A DNA stretch of 64,000 nt from Paraburkholderia sacchari (GTDB lineage Bacteria; Pseudomonadota; Gammaproteobacteria; Burkholderiales; Burkholderiaceae), in assembly GCF_000785435.2 (NCBI RefSeq), contig NZ_JTDB02000001.1, forward strand, positions 710,499 to 774,498, written 5' to 3'. Shown here piece by piece: positions 25,436 to 32,933 of the stretch. The stretch's first letter is position 1. Each line of letters opens with the position of its first letter. The notes under the pieces were generated by a model that was given only the letters and a program-made list of their open reading frames with translations, did not search any database and had not been told where the DNA came from. Position numbers and translations under genes: made by a program.

Positions 25436-26551
25436 ATGAGACGAATTCTGAACACGAAGGATTTCATTCTGGGAACGTTTGCGACGAACTGCTCGGGCGG
25501 GATGTCGGTGACAAAGATCGGCGAGCGCTGGGAAAACTCGTGGGAGAACAACGAAAAGCTCGCGCTTATGCTGGACGAAGCCGGTATCGACTTCATGCTG
25601 CCTATCGCGCGCTGGATTGGCTACGGCGGCGAGACGGACTTCCACGGCTCGGTGCTCGAGACCATGACCTGGGCCGCGGGCCTGCTCGCGAAGACTCGCC
25701 ATCTTACCGTGTTCGCGACGATCCACACAGCGGCGAACCATCCGGTCGTGGTTGCCAAGCAGATTGCGACGCTCGACCAGATTGGCGGCGGACGCGCTGG
25801 CCTGAACATCGTCGCGGGCTGGAACCGCCCCGAGTATGAAGCGCTCGGCCTGCCGCTCTCGACCGGCCACGACAAGCGCTATGCGTATGCCCAGGAGTGG
25901 TTCGACGTCGTGCAGAAAATCTGGACGCACGATGGTCCCTTCAATTGGGACGGCGAGAATTTTCACCTCAAGAACATCTATGGACTGCCGCGCCCGTGGA
26001 ATGGCGAGCGTCCGCCGATCCTGAACGCGGCGGGGTCGGGCGAGGGACGCGATTTCGCGATCGGCAACGCGAACTTCCTGTTTACGCCGGCGATCGATCT
26101 CGATCGCTCGCGCACGGAAGTCGCCGAGCTCAAGCAGAAAGCCGTCGCTGCGGGCAAGGACGTCAACGTGCTGACATTCTCGCACGTGGTCTGCCGCTCG
26201 ACCGAGCAGGAAGCGCGTCAGTATCTGCACTATTTTGCGCAGGACAACGCGGACTGGGGAGCGGTCGACAACCTGGTTGCATTGCAGTTTGCCAATGCAC
26301 AATCGTTCCCCCACGACCTGCTCTCGATGATCCGCGACCGGATGGCCGCGGGGCATGGCGGCTTCCCGCTCGTCGGTACTCCCGAGCAGGTGGCGGCGGG
26401 GCTGATGTCGCTTGCCGAAACCGGCTTCAAGGGCACGACGCTGTCGTTCGTGGACTACGTGAAGGAGTTCCCGTACTTCCGCGACACGGTGCTGCCGATC
26501 CTCGAGGCCCACGGGCTGCGCAGCCCTCGCGAGAACCGCCGTGCAGCCTGA
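25436..26551 (+). CDS. LLM-class flavin-dependent monooxygenase
   Basis: This 371-residue luciferase-like TIM-barrel enzyme starts MRRILNTKDFILGTFATNCSGGM. It contains FMLPIARWIGYGGETDFHG, the TIHTAANHPVVVAKQIATLDQIGGGRAGLNIVAGWNRPEYEALGL core of the RutA/sulfone-monooxygenase branch, and KNIYGLPRPWNGERPPILNAAGSGEGRDFA. It uses reduced FMN from a partner reductase and O2 to oxidise a small organic substrate. The reductase gene overlaps its 3' end by 11 bases. Candidates include pyrimidine-like, sulfone or other C-N/C-S substrates. The rest of a rut or sulfone cluster is absent, so the substrate is open. Confidence 0.88.
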   Translation: MRRILNTKDFILGTFATNCSGGMSVTKIGERWENSWENNEKLALMLDEAGIDFMLPIARWIGYGGETDFHGSVLETMTWAAGLLAKTRHLTVFATIHTAANHPVVVAKQIATLDQIGGGRAGLNIVAGWNRPEYEALGLPLSTGHDKRYAYAQEWFDVVQKIWTHDGPFNWDGENFHLKNIYGLPRPWNGERPPILNAAGSGEGRDFAIGNANFLFTPAIDLDRSRTEVAELKQKAVAAGKDVNVLTFSHVVCRSTEQEARQYLHYFAQDNADWGAVDNLVALQFANAQSFPHDLLSMIRDRMAAGHGGFPLVGTPEQVAAGLMSLAETGFKGTTLSFVDYVKEFPYFRDTVLPILEAHGLRSPRENRRAA

Positions 26552-27077
26552 TGCTCTGGATGCCGCCGGTGCGCTGAGCAGCCACTTCGTGCAAGCGATG
26601 CGCGGCTTCGCGGGAGCGGTATGCGTGGTGACGGTCGCGGACGGCGACGAGCGCAGCGGCTTCACCGCCACTTCCGTGTCGTCGTTTTCGGCACAGCCGC
26701 CCATGGTGGTGGTTTCGATGAAGGCGACCAGCTCTTCGGCGGGGTTGCTCGAACGCACGCGACGCTTCGGCGTGAACCTGCTGCGCGCCGAGCAGCGCGC
26801 GATCGCCGAGCGATTCACCGGCTTTTGCGGCGAACAGGGCGAGGCGCGTTACGGCAACGACGAGTGGCTGCGCGCGATGCCGGATGGCGCGCCGCTGCTC
26901 GCGGATAGCGTGGTCGCGATGGATTGCGAGGTCGATGAGCTGATCGTGCGCCACGGGCACCTGCTTATCATCGGCCGCGTGCGCGCTGTGAATCGCGACG
27001 AGTCCGTGCCGCGTCCGCTCGTCTACTGGCAGGGGCAATATATCGCCCTCGCCAGCCCGCTAGTGGCAGCGGGCTGA
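26541..27077 (+). CDS. Flavin reductase (partner of LLM monooxygenase)
   Basis: This 178-residue protein of the flavin reductase-like (HpaC/RutF) family has GFAGAVCVVTVADGDERSGFTATSVSSFSAQPPMVVVSM, the diagnostic FMN-binding region, and DCEVDELIVRHGHLLIIGRV and PLVYWQGQY near the C-terminus. It most likely starts at the GTG at 26541, overlapping the monooxygenase stop by 11 bases, which implies coupled synthesis. It should supply reduced FMN to the enzyme encoded upstream. Confidence 0.88.
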   Translation: MQPDALDAAGALSSHFVQAMRGFAGAVCVVTVADGDERSGFTATSVSSFSAQPPMVVVSMKATSSSAGLLERTRRFGVNLLRAEQRAIAERFTGFCGEQGEARYGNDEWLRAMPDGAPLLADSVVAMDCEVDELIVRHGHLLIIGRVRAVNRDESVPRPLVYWQGQYIALASPLVAAG

Positions 27078-27184
27078 TTCTTCCCATCCGGGGAGATTGG
27101 GGCATATCCATTCGAACCCGCTGCACGAAGATGCAGGCTTATTGGTAAGCATGACGAATCAATGATGGAAAATGGAGATTATCG

Positions 27185-28300
27185 ATGGGAAGAAAATGCG
27201 GGAAATGCGCGCTCGCCGCGATGATTGGCCTTGCAGCACCGATTGCCCACGCGCAAAGCAGCGTCACGATTTTCGGCTTGCTGGACGCTGGCGTGTCGTA
27301 CATCAGCAATCAGGGCGGCAAATCGAACTGGCAGATGGCGGACGGCATTGCGGTGCCCAACCTCTTTGGGATGGAGGGGGCGGAGGACCTGGGCGGCGGC
27401 CTCAAGGCGAAGTTTCGGCTCGTCAACCAGTTCTCGCTCGGCAACGGCTCGATCATAGCGTCGCCCAGCAACAGTTCGATGACGAGTGGCGGCCTCTTTG
27501 CCCGCGAAGCATGGATGGGTCTTGCGAGCGATCGTTACGGCAGCCTGACGATGGGCCGGCAGCAGGACTTCATGGTCGATACCTTGCTCGCGGACGTCGG
27601 TGCGGATTCGGCGCTCTACGTGGGTGGCCTCTACAACTTCCGCGACGGTCCGTTCTCCGGCCTGAACCTGCCGGATTCGCCGCCAAACGAGGCCTACAAC
27701 TTCGACCATATGAACGGCGCCGAAGCGTTGTCGAATTCGGTGAAATACGCTTCGGCGAACTATAGCGGACTCAAGTTCGGCGGCATGTACGCGTTCGGCG
27801 GGACCGCCGGGAATTTCAGTCAGAACAGCGCATCGAGCTACGGCGTGAGCTATGCGAGGGGGCCGTTCGCCGTGGGTGCCGCCTATACGAATGTCAAGTA
27901 CGCGGTGCTCGAAGGCGCGAGTATCCGTAATTGGGGGGCCGGCATGCGCTACTCGATTGGCGCCACGCTGTTGACACTGCTCTATACCAATACGCGCAAC
28001 ACGCAAAATGGTGCGGCCGTCAACATGATCGAGGCGGGCGGCACGTATCGCGTGACGCCGGCATTCGGGCTGGGGGCGAACTATATGTACATGTGGGGCA
28101 ACGCGGGCGTCGACAACAATCACGCGCATCAAATCAATGCCGTGGCTCAGTACAGTTTGTCGAAGCGCACGACGGTCTATGCCGAGACGTCGTATCAGAT
28201 CGCCAACGCCGGGGCGACCGCGGCCATCGACGGCACGTTTGGCCCGTCCAGCAGCAACTATCAATTTGTGGGGCGGGTCGGGATCCAGACGAGGTTCTGA
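27185..28300 (+). CDS. Gram-negative general porin
   Basis: This 371-residue porin has signal peptide MGRKCGKCALAAMIGLAAPIAH ending at AQ, mature start SSVTIFGLLDAGVSYI, EGAEDLGGGLKAKFRLVNQF, FAREAWMGLASDRYG, and a terminal Phe (GIQTRF). It lies 107 bases after the flavin reductase and may be the outer-membrane partner of that module. It is the third such porin in the window, and each follows a transport or catabolic module. A GC-rich terminator follows. Confidence 0.93.
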   Translation: MGRKCGKCALAAMIGLAAPIAHAQSSVTIFGLLDAGVSYISNQGGKSNWQMADGIAVPNLFGMEGAEDLGGGLKAKFRLVNQFSLGNGSIIASPSNSSMTSGGLFAREAWMGLASDRYGSLTMGRQQDFMVDTLLADVGADSALYVGGLYNFRDGPFSGLNLPDSPPNEAYNFDHMNGAEALSNSVKYASANYSGLKFGGMYAFGGTAGNFSQNSASSYGVSYARGPFAVGAAYTNVKYAVLEGASIRNWGAGMRYSIGATLLTLLYTNTRNTQNGAAVNMIEAGGTYRVTPAFGLGANYMYMWGNAGVDNNHAHQINAVAQYSLSKRTTVYAETSYQIANAGATAAIDGTFGPSSSNYQFVGRVGIQTRF

Positions 28301-28317
28301 CCCAACTGGGTGAACAC

Positions 28318-28344
28318 CGCCCGCCGTGCTCATCGCGGGCGTTT
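28318..28344 (+). terminator. Intrinsic terminator after porin gene
   Basis: CGCCCGC and GCGGGCG form a 7-bp stem around a 10-base loop, followed by TTT. It begins 18 bases past the porin stop and separates this gene from the guanidine operon. Confidence 0.55.
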
Positions 28345-28456
28345 CCGGGCGTCGCAGCGCCCTAAACGGGTGCGCCACGACGCAAACTTGTGCATTTTGT
28401 TGCCGGCACAGGGCAGGAAAAGTGCCTCACGCGCCAGGATGGCGGGCTTTTCACCT

Positions 28457-28472
28457 TGGCACGCTTCTCGCT
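28457..28472 (+). promoter_or_regulatory. Sigma54-type (-24/-12) promoter of the guanidine operon
   Basis: TGGCACGCTTCTCGCT contains GG at 28458-28459 and GC at 28470-28471 with exactly 10 bases between, matching TGGCAC-N5-TTGC with one weak position. It lies about 55 bases before the guanidine riboswitch, at a sensible distance for transcription to begin ahead of the aptamer. Sigma54 control would fit a nitrogen-source operon. No experimentally supported start. Confidence 0.5.
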
Positions 28473-28527
28473 ATAACGGGTGGGCAAGGAGCCGGCGCAG
28501 CCCCCGGTTCGACAGACAATCTGGAAA

Positions 28528-28625
28528 TGGACAGCTAGGGTTCCGGCCTGCTTCTCGCAGGTGCTGGTCCGAGAGCTGTCGACCTCAGGCGAGGTTACAC
28601 GGCGGGACAAAAGCCCGGGAGAGAA
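28528..28625 (+). ncRNA. Guanidine-I (ykkC) riboswitch
   Basis: The leader carries the three conserved blocks of the ykkC/guanidine-I aptamer in order: CTAGGGTTCCGG at 28535-28546, CTGGTCCGAGAG at 28564-28575, and ACACGGCGGGACAAAAGCCC from 28597 followed by GGGAGA. A CCTGC-TTCTC-GCAGG hairpin lies between the first two, and ACCTC-AGGC-GAGGT between the last two, in the positions of the variable stems. It lies 57 bases before the binding-protein start. Guanidine binding should switch on the transport and degradation genes that follow. Confidence 0.93.
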
Positions 28626-28681
28626 CGCGATGTTTGCGCTGCTCCCTGCCGTTGCTAACCGTCCCCTTCGAGGTCAACCTC

Positions 28682-29752
28682 ATGCGCAAGCTCGTTCGCT
28701 GTCTTGGCATTGCCGCCATCTCCCTCGCCTCCTTCGCTTCAAGCGCTACGTTCGCCGCTGGCCGCAGCGACTTCAAGGTTTGTTGGACCATCTACGCCGG
28801 CTGGATGCCGTGGGGTCAAGCGAAAACGCAGGGCATCATTTCGAAGTGGGCCAAAAAGTACAACATCAGCATCGATGTCGTGCAGTTGAACGACTACGTT
28901 GAATCCATCAATCAATACACGGCCGGCAAGTTCGATGGCTGCGCGATGACCAATATGGATGCGCTCACGATCCCGGCCTCGGGCGGTGTCGATTCGACGG
29001 CTCTGATTGTGAGCGACTACTCGAACGGCAATGACGGCTTGCTCATGAAAGGCAAGGGCAAGCAGATCGCAGACTTGAAGGGCCAACAGGTGAGCCTGGT
29101 GCAGTTTTCGGTCTCTCACTACCTGCTTGCACGTGCACTGGAAAGCGCCCATATGAGCGAGCGCGACCTCAAGGTTGTGAACACATCAGACGCGGATATC
29201 TCCGGTGCCTTCGCGACTCCGGCTGTTCACAACGCGGTGACATGGAACCCGATGCTCGCCGACTTGAAAGCGCAGCCGAACGTCACTGAAGTCTTCGATT
29301 CGAGCAAGATTCCCGGCGAAATCATGGACATGATGGTTGTCAACACGAAGACGCTGCAAGCGAACCCGGCGCTCGGCAAAGCCCTCACGGGCGCATGGTT
29401 CGAGATGGTCGCGTTGATGCACGGTGATTCCGCTGCGAGCACGACCGCGCTGACTTCGATGGCGAAGGCCTCCGGTACCGACCTTGTGAACTTCAAGGGC
29501 CAGCTCTCGACCACCGCGCTCTTCTACACCCCGCAGGCAGCGGTGGCGTTCGTCACGAGCCCGGACATGCCGAAGATCATGTCGCGCGTCGCGAAGTTCT
29601 CGTTTGACCACGGTCTGCTTGGCCAGGACGCAAAGAGTGCGGATGCCGTGGGCATGGCCTTCGACAAGAACGTGGTCGTCGGCGACAAGAACAACGTGAA
29701 GCTGCGTTTCGACCCGAGCTACGTAGAGATGGCAGCCGCGGGCAAGCTCTGA
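28682..29752 (+). CDS. Guanidine/urea-type ABC transporter substrate-binding protein
   Basis: This 356-residue periplasmic binding protein has a Sec signal peptide (MRKLVRCLGIAAISLASFAS to TFAAG). It is of the NMT1/SsuA-like family often annotated as putative urea ABC transporter: CWTIYAGWMPWGQ forms the start of the ligand cleft, and ALTIPASGGVDSTALIVSDYSNGNDGLL follows. The ATG at 28682 lies after GAGGTC and downstream of the guanidine riboswitch. Since the riboswitch and carboxyguanidine genes share its operon, guanidine is the likely ligand. Confidence 0.88.
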   Translation: MRKLVRCLGIAAISLASFASSATFAAGRSDFKVCWTIYAGWMPWGQAKTQGIISKWAKKYNISIDVVQLNDYVESINQYTAGKFDGCAMTNMDALTIPASGGVDSTALIVSDYSNGNDGLLMKGKGKQIADLKGQQVSLVQFSVSHYLLARALESAHMSERDLKVVNTSDADISGAFATPAVHNAVTWNPMLADLKAQPNVTEVFDSSKIPGEIMDMMVVNTKTLQANPALGKALTGAWFEMVALMHGDSAASTTALTSMAKASGTDLVNFKGQLSTTALFYTPQAAVAFVTSPDMPKIMSRVAKFSFDHGLLGQDAKSADAVGMAFDKNVVVGDKNNVKLRFDPSYVEMAAAGKL

Positions 29753-29786
29753 GACGGACTTCGACGCTTTTTGCAAGGCGGTCACC

Positions 29787-30602
29787 ATGCGACTCATTAA
29801 TCGACATCCGAGCCGAATCGGCGGCCTGATGCTGCTCCTGCTGCCGTTCGTCGTGTTGTTTGCGGTGTATTTCACAGGGTCTGCACAGCGGCTCGCGCTC
29901 AATCCCGATGACAAGCTGCTTCCGAGCGCGGCGCAAATGCGTGATGCGGTGAAATCGGTCGCATTCACCGAAGACAAACGCACCGGCGAATATCTGCTAT
30001 GGGACGACACCCTCTCGAGTTTGCGGCGGCTGGGAATCGGCCTTCTCGTGAGCGCGATGATTGCGCTGGTCGCCGCCATCGCGACGGGCTCGTTGCCGCT
30101 CGTCAGTGCCACGCTCTCGCCGTTCATCACCGTCGTCTCGATGGTGCCTCCGCTGGCGGTGCTGCCGATTCTTTTCATCGTCTTCGGGCTCGACGAACTA
30201 TCCAAGGTCGTGCTCATTGTTTTCGGCATAACACCCATGATTATTCGGGACCTGCATGCTCGCGCCCGCGACATTCCCGCTGAACTTTGGGTCAAGGCTC
30301 AGACGTTGGGGGCCACGAGCTGGACGGTGATCCTGCGTTTGGTGTTGCCGCAACTTTTGCCGCGCTTGCTGGTGGCGATGCGTCTCTCGCTCGGTGCGGC
30401 ATGGCTCTTTCTCATCGCCGCTGAAGCGATCGCATCGACTGACGGTTTGGGCTACCGAATCTTCCTCGTGCGCCGCTACCTCTCCATGGACTTGATTCTC
30501 CCGTACGTCGCGTGGATCACGCTGCTCGCGTGGCTCACCGATGAGCTGCTTCGCAGGATCACGCAGTGGTCGTTCCCGTGGTATGGCGGAGGTGGACGAT
30601 GA
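29787..30602 (+). CDS. ABC transporter permease (guanidine/urea-type)
   Basis: This 271-residue inner-membrane permease has an N-terminal helix (IGGLMLLLLPFVVLFAVYF) and a BPD-type core of about five further helices. The coupling EAA-like loop reads RARDIPAELWVKAQTLGATSWTVILRLVLPQLLPRLLVAMRL. It follows the binding-protein gene by 34 bases, and its stop overlaps the ATPase start (ATGA). It is the membrane channel of the importer for the guanidine operon. Confidence 0.9.
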   Translation: MRLINRHPSRIGGLMLLLLPFVVLFAVYFTGSAQRLALNPDDKLLPSAAQMRDAVKSVAFTEDKRTGEYLLWDDTLSSLRRLGIGLLVSAMIALVAAIATGSLPLVSATLSPFITVVSMVPPLAVLPILFIVFGLDELSKVVLIVFGITPMIIRDLHARARDIPAELWVKAQTLGATSWTVILRLVLPQLLPRLLVAMRLSLGAAWLFLIAAEAIASTDGLGYRIFLVRRYLSMDLILPYVAWITLLAWLTDELLRRITQWSFPWYGGGGR

Positions 30603-31387
30603 TCGAAGTCCGCAACGTATGGAAATCGTACGGCGACCAGGTGGTCCTGGAGCGTTTGAATCTGACGATCAAAGAGGGCGAGTTTTGTTCGATGGTTGGC
30701 GCATCCGGCTGCGGAAAGTCGACGTTTCTCCGACTGCTGCTGGGTCAAGAGCAAGTGACGCGCGGCGAGATTCTGCTGGACGGTCAACCGTTGCCCGGCG
30801 AACCGGAAGCCCATCGTGGCGTCGTGTTTCAACGCTACTCGGTGTTCGAGCACCTGAGCGTGTTGCGCAACGTGATGCTGGGACTGGAGCTGCGCAAAGC
30901 GAAGCTGGCGGGCCGGCTCTTCGGGGCGCAAAGGCGCGCCGCACGCGACGAGGCAGCGGCCATGCTCGAGCGGGTGGGACTCAGTGCCGCCTTGAACAAG
31001 TACCCGCAGCAACTCTCCGGTGGCATGCAACAACGCCTCGCCATTGCGCAGGCCTTGATGATGAAGCCGCGCGTCCTGCTGCTCGACGAGCCGTTTGGCG
31101 CACTCGACCCCGGCATCCGCAAGGACATGCACGCGTTGCTCTCGGATCTGTGGCGCGAAGCGAAGCTAACCATCTTCATGGTGACGCATGACCTGAAGGA
31201 AGGCTTCACTTTGGGAAGCCGAGTGCTGGTTTTCGACAAGGTGCGCGTGGATCCTCAAGCGCCAGGCGCTTACGGAGCGCGTATCACCTACAACATTGCG
31301 CTCGACCGCAGCCGCGAATCGGCGTCGGCGGTGCATCTGGCTCGCGCGGCGGTTCAAGGCGCGTCCAGCGTTGAAGTGGTCTCATGA
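30599..31387 (+). CDS. ABC transporter ATP-binding protein (guanidine/urea-type)
   Basis: This 262-residue ATPase has Walker A GASGCGKST (residues about 34-42), Q-loop VVFQRYSVFEH, signature LSGGMQQRLAIAQAL, Walker B LLLDEPFGALD and switch His in VTHDLKEG. It starts at the ATG at 30599, coupled to the permease stop; a longer upstream start would overlap the permease by over 30 bases. It energises the presumed guanidine importer. Confidence 0.92.
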   Translation: MIEVRNVWKSYGDQVVLERLNLTIKEGEFCSMVGASGCGKSTFLRLLLGQEQVTRGEILLDGQPLPGEPEAHRGVVFQRYSVFEHLSVLRNVMLGLELRKAKLAGRLFGAQRRAARDEAAAMLERVGLSAALNKYPQQLSGGMQQRLAIAQALMMKPRVLLLDEPFGALDPGIRKDMHALLSDLWREAKLTIFMVTHDLKEGFTLGSRVLVFDKVRVDPQAPGAYGARITYNIALDRSRESASAVHLARAAVQGASSVEVVS

Positions 31388-31400
31388 AGGGAACTCAAAC

Positions 31401-32105
31401 ATGAAGCTATTGCTTGAAGAAACCGTCCCGGGAGGCGGCCATACCTCTCTCATCGTGAAGCGGGGGCAATCGTTGCGCGTGACTGACCTGCACGGTGGCG
31501 CCAATGTCAGCGTCATGATGGTCAATGCGACGGAAAAGAGCGAACGTCTGAACCTGCCGGATTCGCTCAAGTGCCAGCACACCGCGAAGCTCACCGCCGG
31601 GCATTGCCTGTACTCCGATATGGGCCGCGTGCTCGCCGCCATCGTCGCCGACACATGTGGATGGCACGACAGCATCGGCGGCGTCTCGAACGCCGAGGAG
31701 GTCACTGCGCGTTACGGCCGTGGCCGCTATCAGGAACTGCGCAACGCGTTCTACCGAAATGGCACGGACAATCTGCTCGTCGAGATGAGCAAGTGGGGGC
31801 TCGACATTGCGGACCTGCTAATGACGCTCAATCTTTTCAGCCGCGTCGACGTCTCCAGCGAAGGGGTGCTCAATTTCGTGAGCCACAACTCGAAAGCTGG
31901 CGACTACGTTGAGCTCTATGCGCCGATGAACACGCTGGTCGTGCTCACGGCGATTCAGCACCCACTCGACCCGAACCCGGAATATGCGCCCAAAGCGGTG
32001 AAACTCGCGTTGAGCGAGGCACAGCCCGAGGTGGCCGAAGTGTGTCGTACCGCATGCGAGGAAAACGTGCGCGGTTTTATCAATACCGAGCGGTTCTTTC
32101 TTTGA
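31401..32105 (+). CDS. cgdA: Carboxyguanidine deiminase subunit A (DUF1989, UAAP1)
   Basis: This 234-residue DUF1989 protein was formerly called urea amidolyase associated protein 1. The family core is seen in [24 protein letters not shown] and [11 protein letters not shown], where Cys and His are candidate metal ligands, and in [24 protein letters not shown]. With CgdB it forms the carboxyguanidine deiminase described for guanidine-degrading bacteria, converting carboxyguanidine to allophanate plus ammonia. It starts 13 bases after the ATPase gene and 14 bases before cgdB. Confidence 0.9.
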   Translation: MKLLLEETVPGGGHTSLIVKRGQSLRVTDLHGGANVSVMMVNATEKSERLNLPDSLKCQHTAKLTAGHCLYSDMGRVLAAIVADTCGWHDSIGGVSNAEEVTARYGRGRYQELRNAFYRNGTDNLLVEMSKWGLDIADLLMTLNLFSRVDVSSEGVLNFVSHNSKAGDYVELYAPMNTLVVLTAIQHPLDPNPEYAPKAVKLALSEAQPEVAEVCRTACEENVRGFINTERFFL

Positions 32106-32119
32106 GCGGAGACCACTTC

Positions 32120-32761
32120 ATGACTAGCACGCTTATCGTCAGCGACAAACAGCCTGGGAGCGCGGTCTACCGCGAGACAGTGGCTGCGGGCGAGCCCTGG
32201 CTTCACGAAGTGAAGGCGGGGCAAACCCTGCGCATAGTCGATCTGGAGGGCAACCAGGCGGTCGATACCCTGTTCTACAGTCTCGCCGACCCGCGCGAGC
32301 GCTTCGACCCGCAACGCACCTTGCGTCGACAGCAGCGCCTCTACCTGAGCGCGGGCTCCGTGTTGTACTCGAATCTGGGCAATCCCATGTTGACCGTCGT
32401 TGCCGACACCTGTGGACGCCACGATACGCTCGGCGGCGCCTGCGCACAGGAGAGCAATACCGTGCGCTATGCGCTGGGAAAGCGCTATATGCACAGCTGC
32501 CGTGACAACTTCCTGCGCGCCTGTGCGCACGACGGCCGGCTCTCGAAACATGACATTGGCGCGAACGTAAACTTCTTCATGAACGTGCCCGTGACGGCGG
32601 AAGGCGGCCTCACCTTCGAAGACGGCATTTCCGCTCCAGGGAAGTACGTCGAACTGCGTGCCGAGATGGATGTCATCGTGCTGATTTCCAATTGCCCCCA
32701 GTTGAACAATCCGTGCAACGCCTACAACCCGACGCCAGCGGAGCTGCTGATATGGGACTGA
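32120..32761 (+). CDS. cgdB: Carboxyguanidine deiminase subunit B (DUF1989, UAAP2)
   Basis: This 213-residue DUF1989 protein is paralogous to Cgd[25 protein letters not shown] and [22 protein letters not shown] contain the conserved Cys/His site, and [16 protein letters not shown] and [25 protein letters not shown] complete the domain. The ATG at 32120 follows GCGGAGA. It partners CgdA in removing ammonia from carboxyguanidine. A 34-codon frame starts within its last codons. Confidence 0.9.
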   Translation: MTSTLIVSDKQPGSAVYRETVAAGEPWLHEVKAGQTLRIVDLEGNQAVDTLFYSLADPRERFDPQRTLRRQQRLYLSAGSVLYSNLGNPMLTVVADTCGRHDTLGGACAQESNTVRYALGKRYMHSCRDNFLRACAHDGRLSKHDIGANVNFFMNVPVTAEGGLTFEDGISAPGKYVELRAEMDVIVLISNCPQLNNPCNAYNPTPAELLIWD

Positions 32762-32856
32762 AACGTATCCGCAGCTGGTTCTCGTTCCTCATGCTGGTGC
32801 GCTCGGGACGTTATTTCACGCTTACGCGCGACCAGTTGAATCAGGCAAATCGCTAA
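32752..32856 (+). CDS. Possible 34-residue coupled small protein
   Basis: An ATG 10 bases before the end of cgdB opens a frame [20 protein letters not shown] followed by [14 protein letters not shown] and a stop, 77 bases before the carboxylase gene. The overlap would couple its translation to cgdB. The sequence is basic with one short hydrophobic stretch. I do not recognise it; it may be chance. Confidence 0.3.
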   Translation: MGLKRIRSWFSFLMLVRSGRYFTLTRDQLNQANR

Positions 32857-32933
32857 CGCGAATACGGCCGTGGACGACCGCGGCTCGCATCTCCCACGGC
32901 GGGACGGCCCGCCTCCGAATCAGAATTCCTTCC

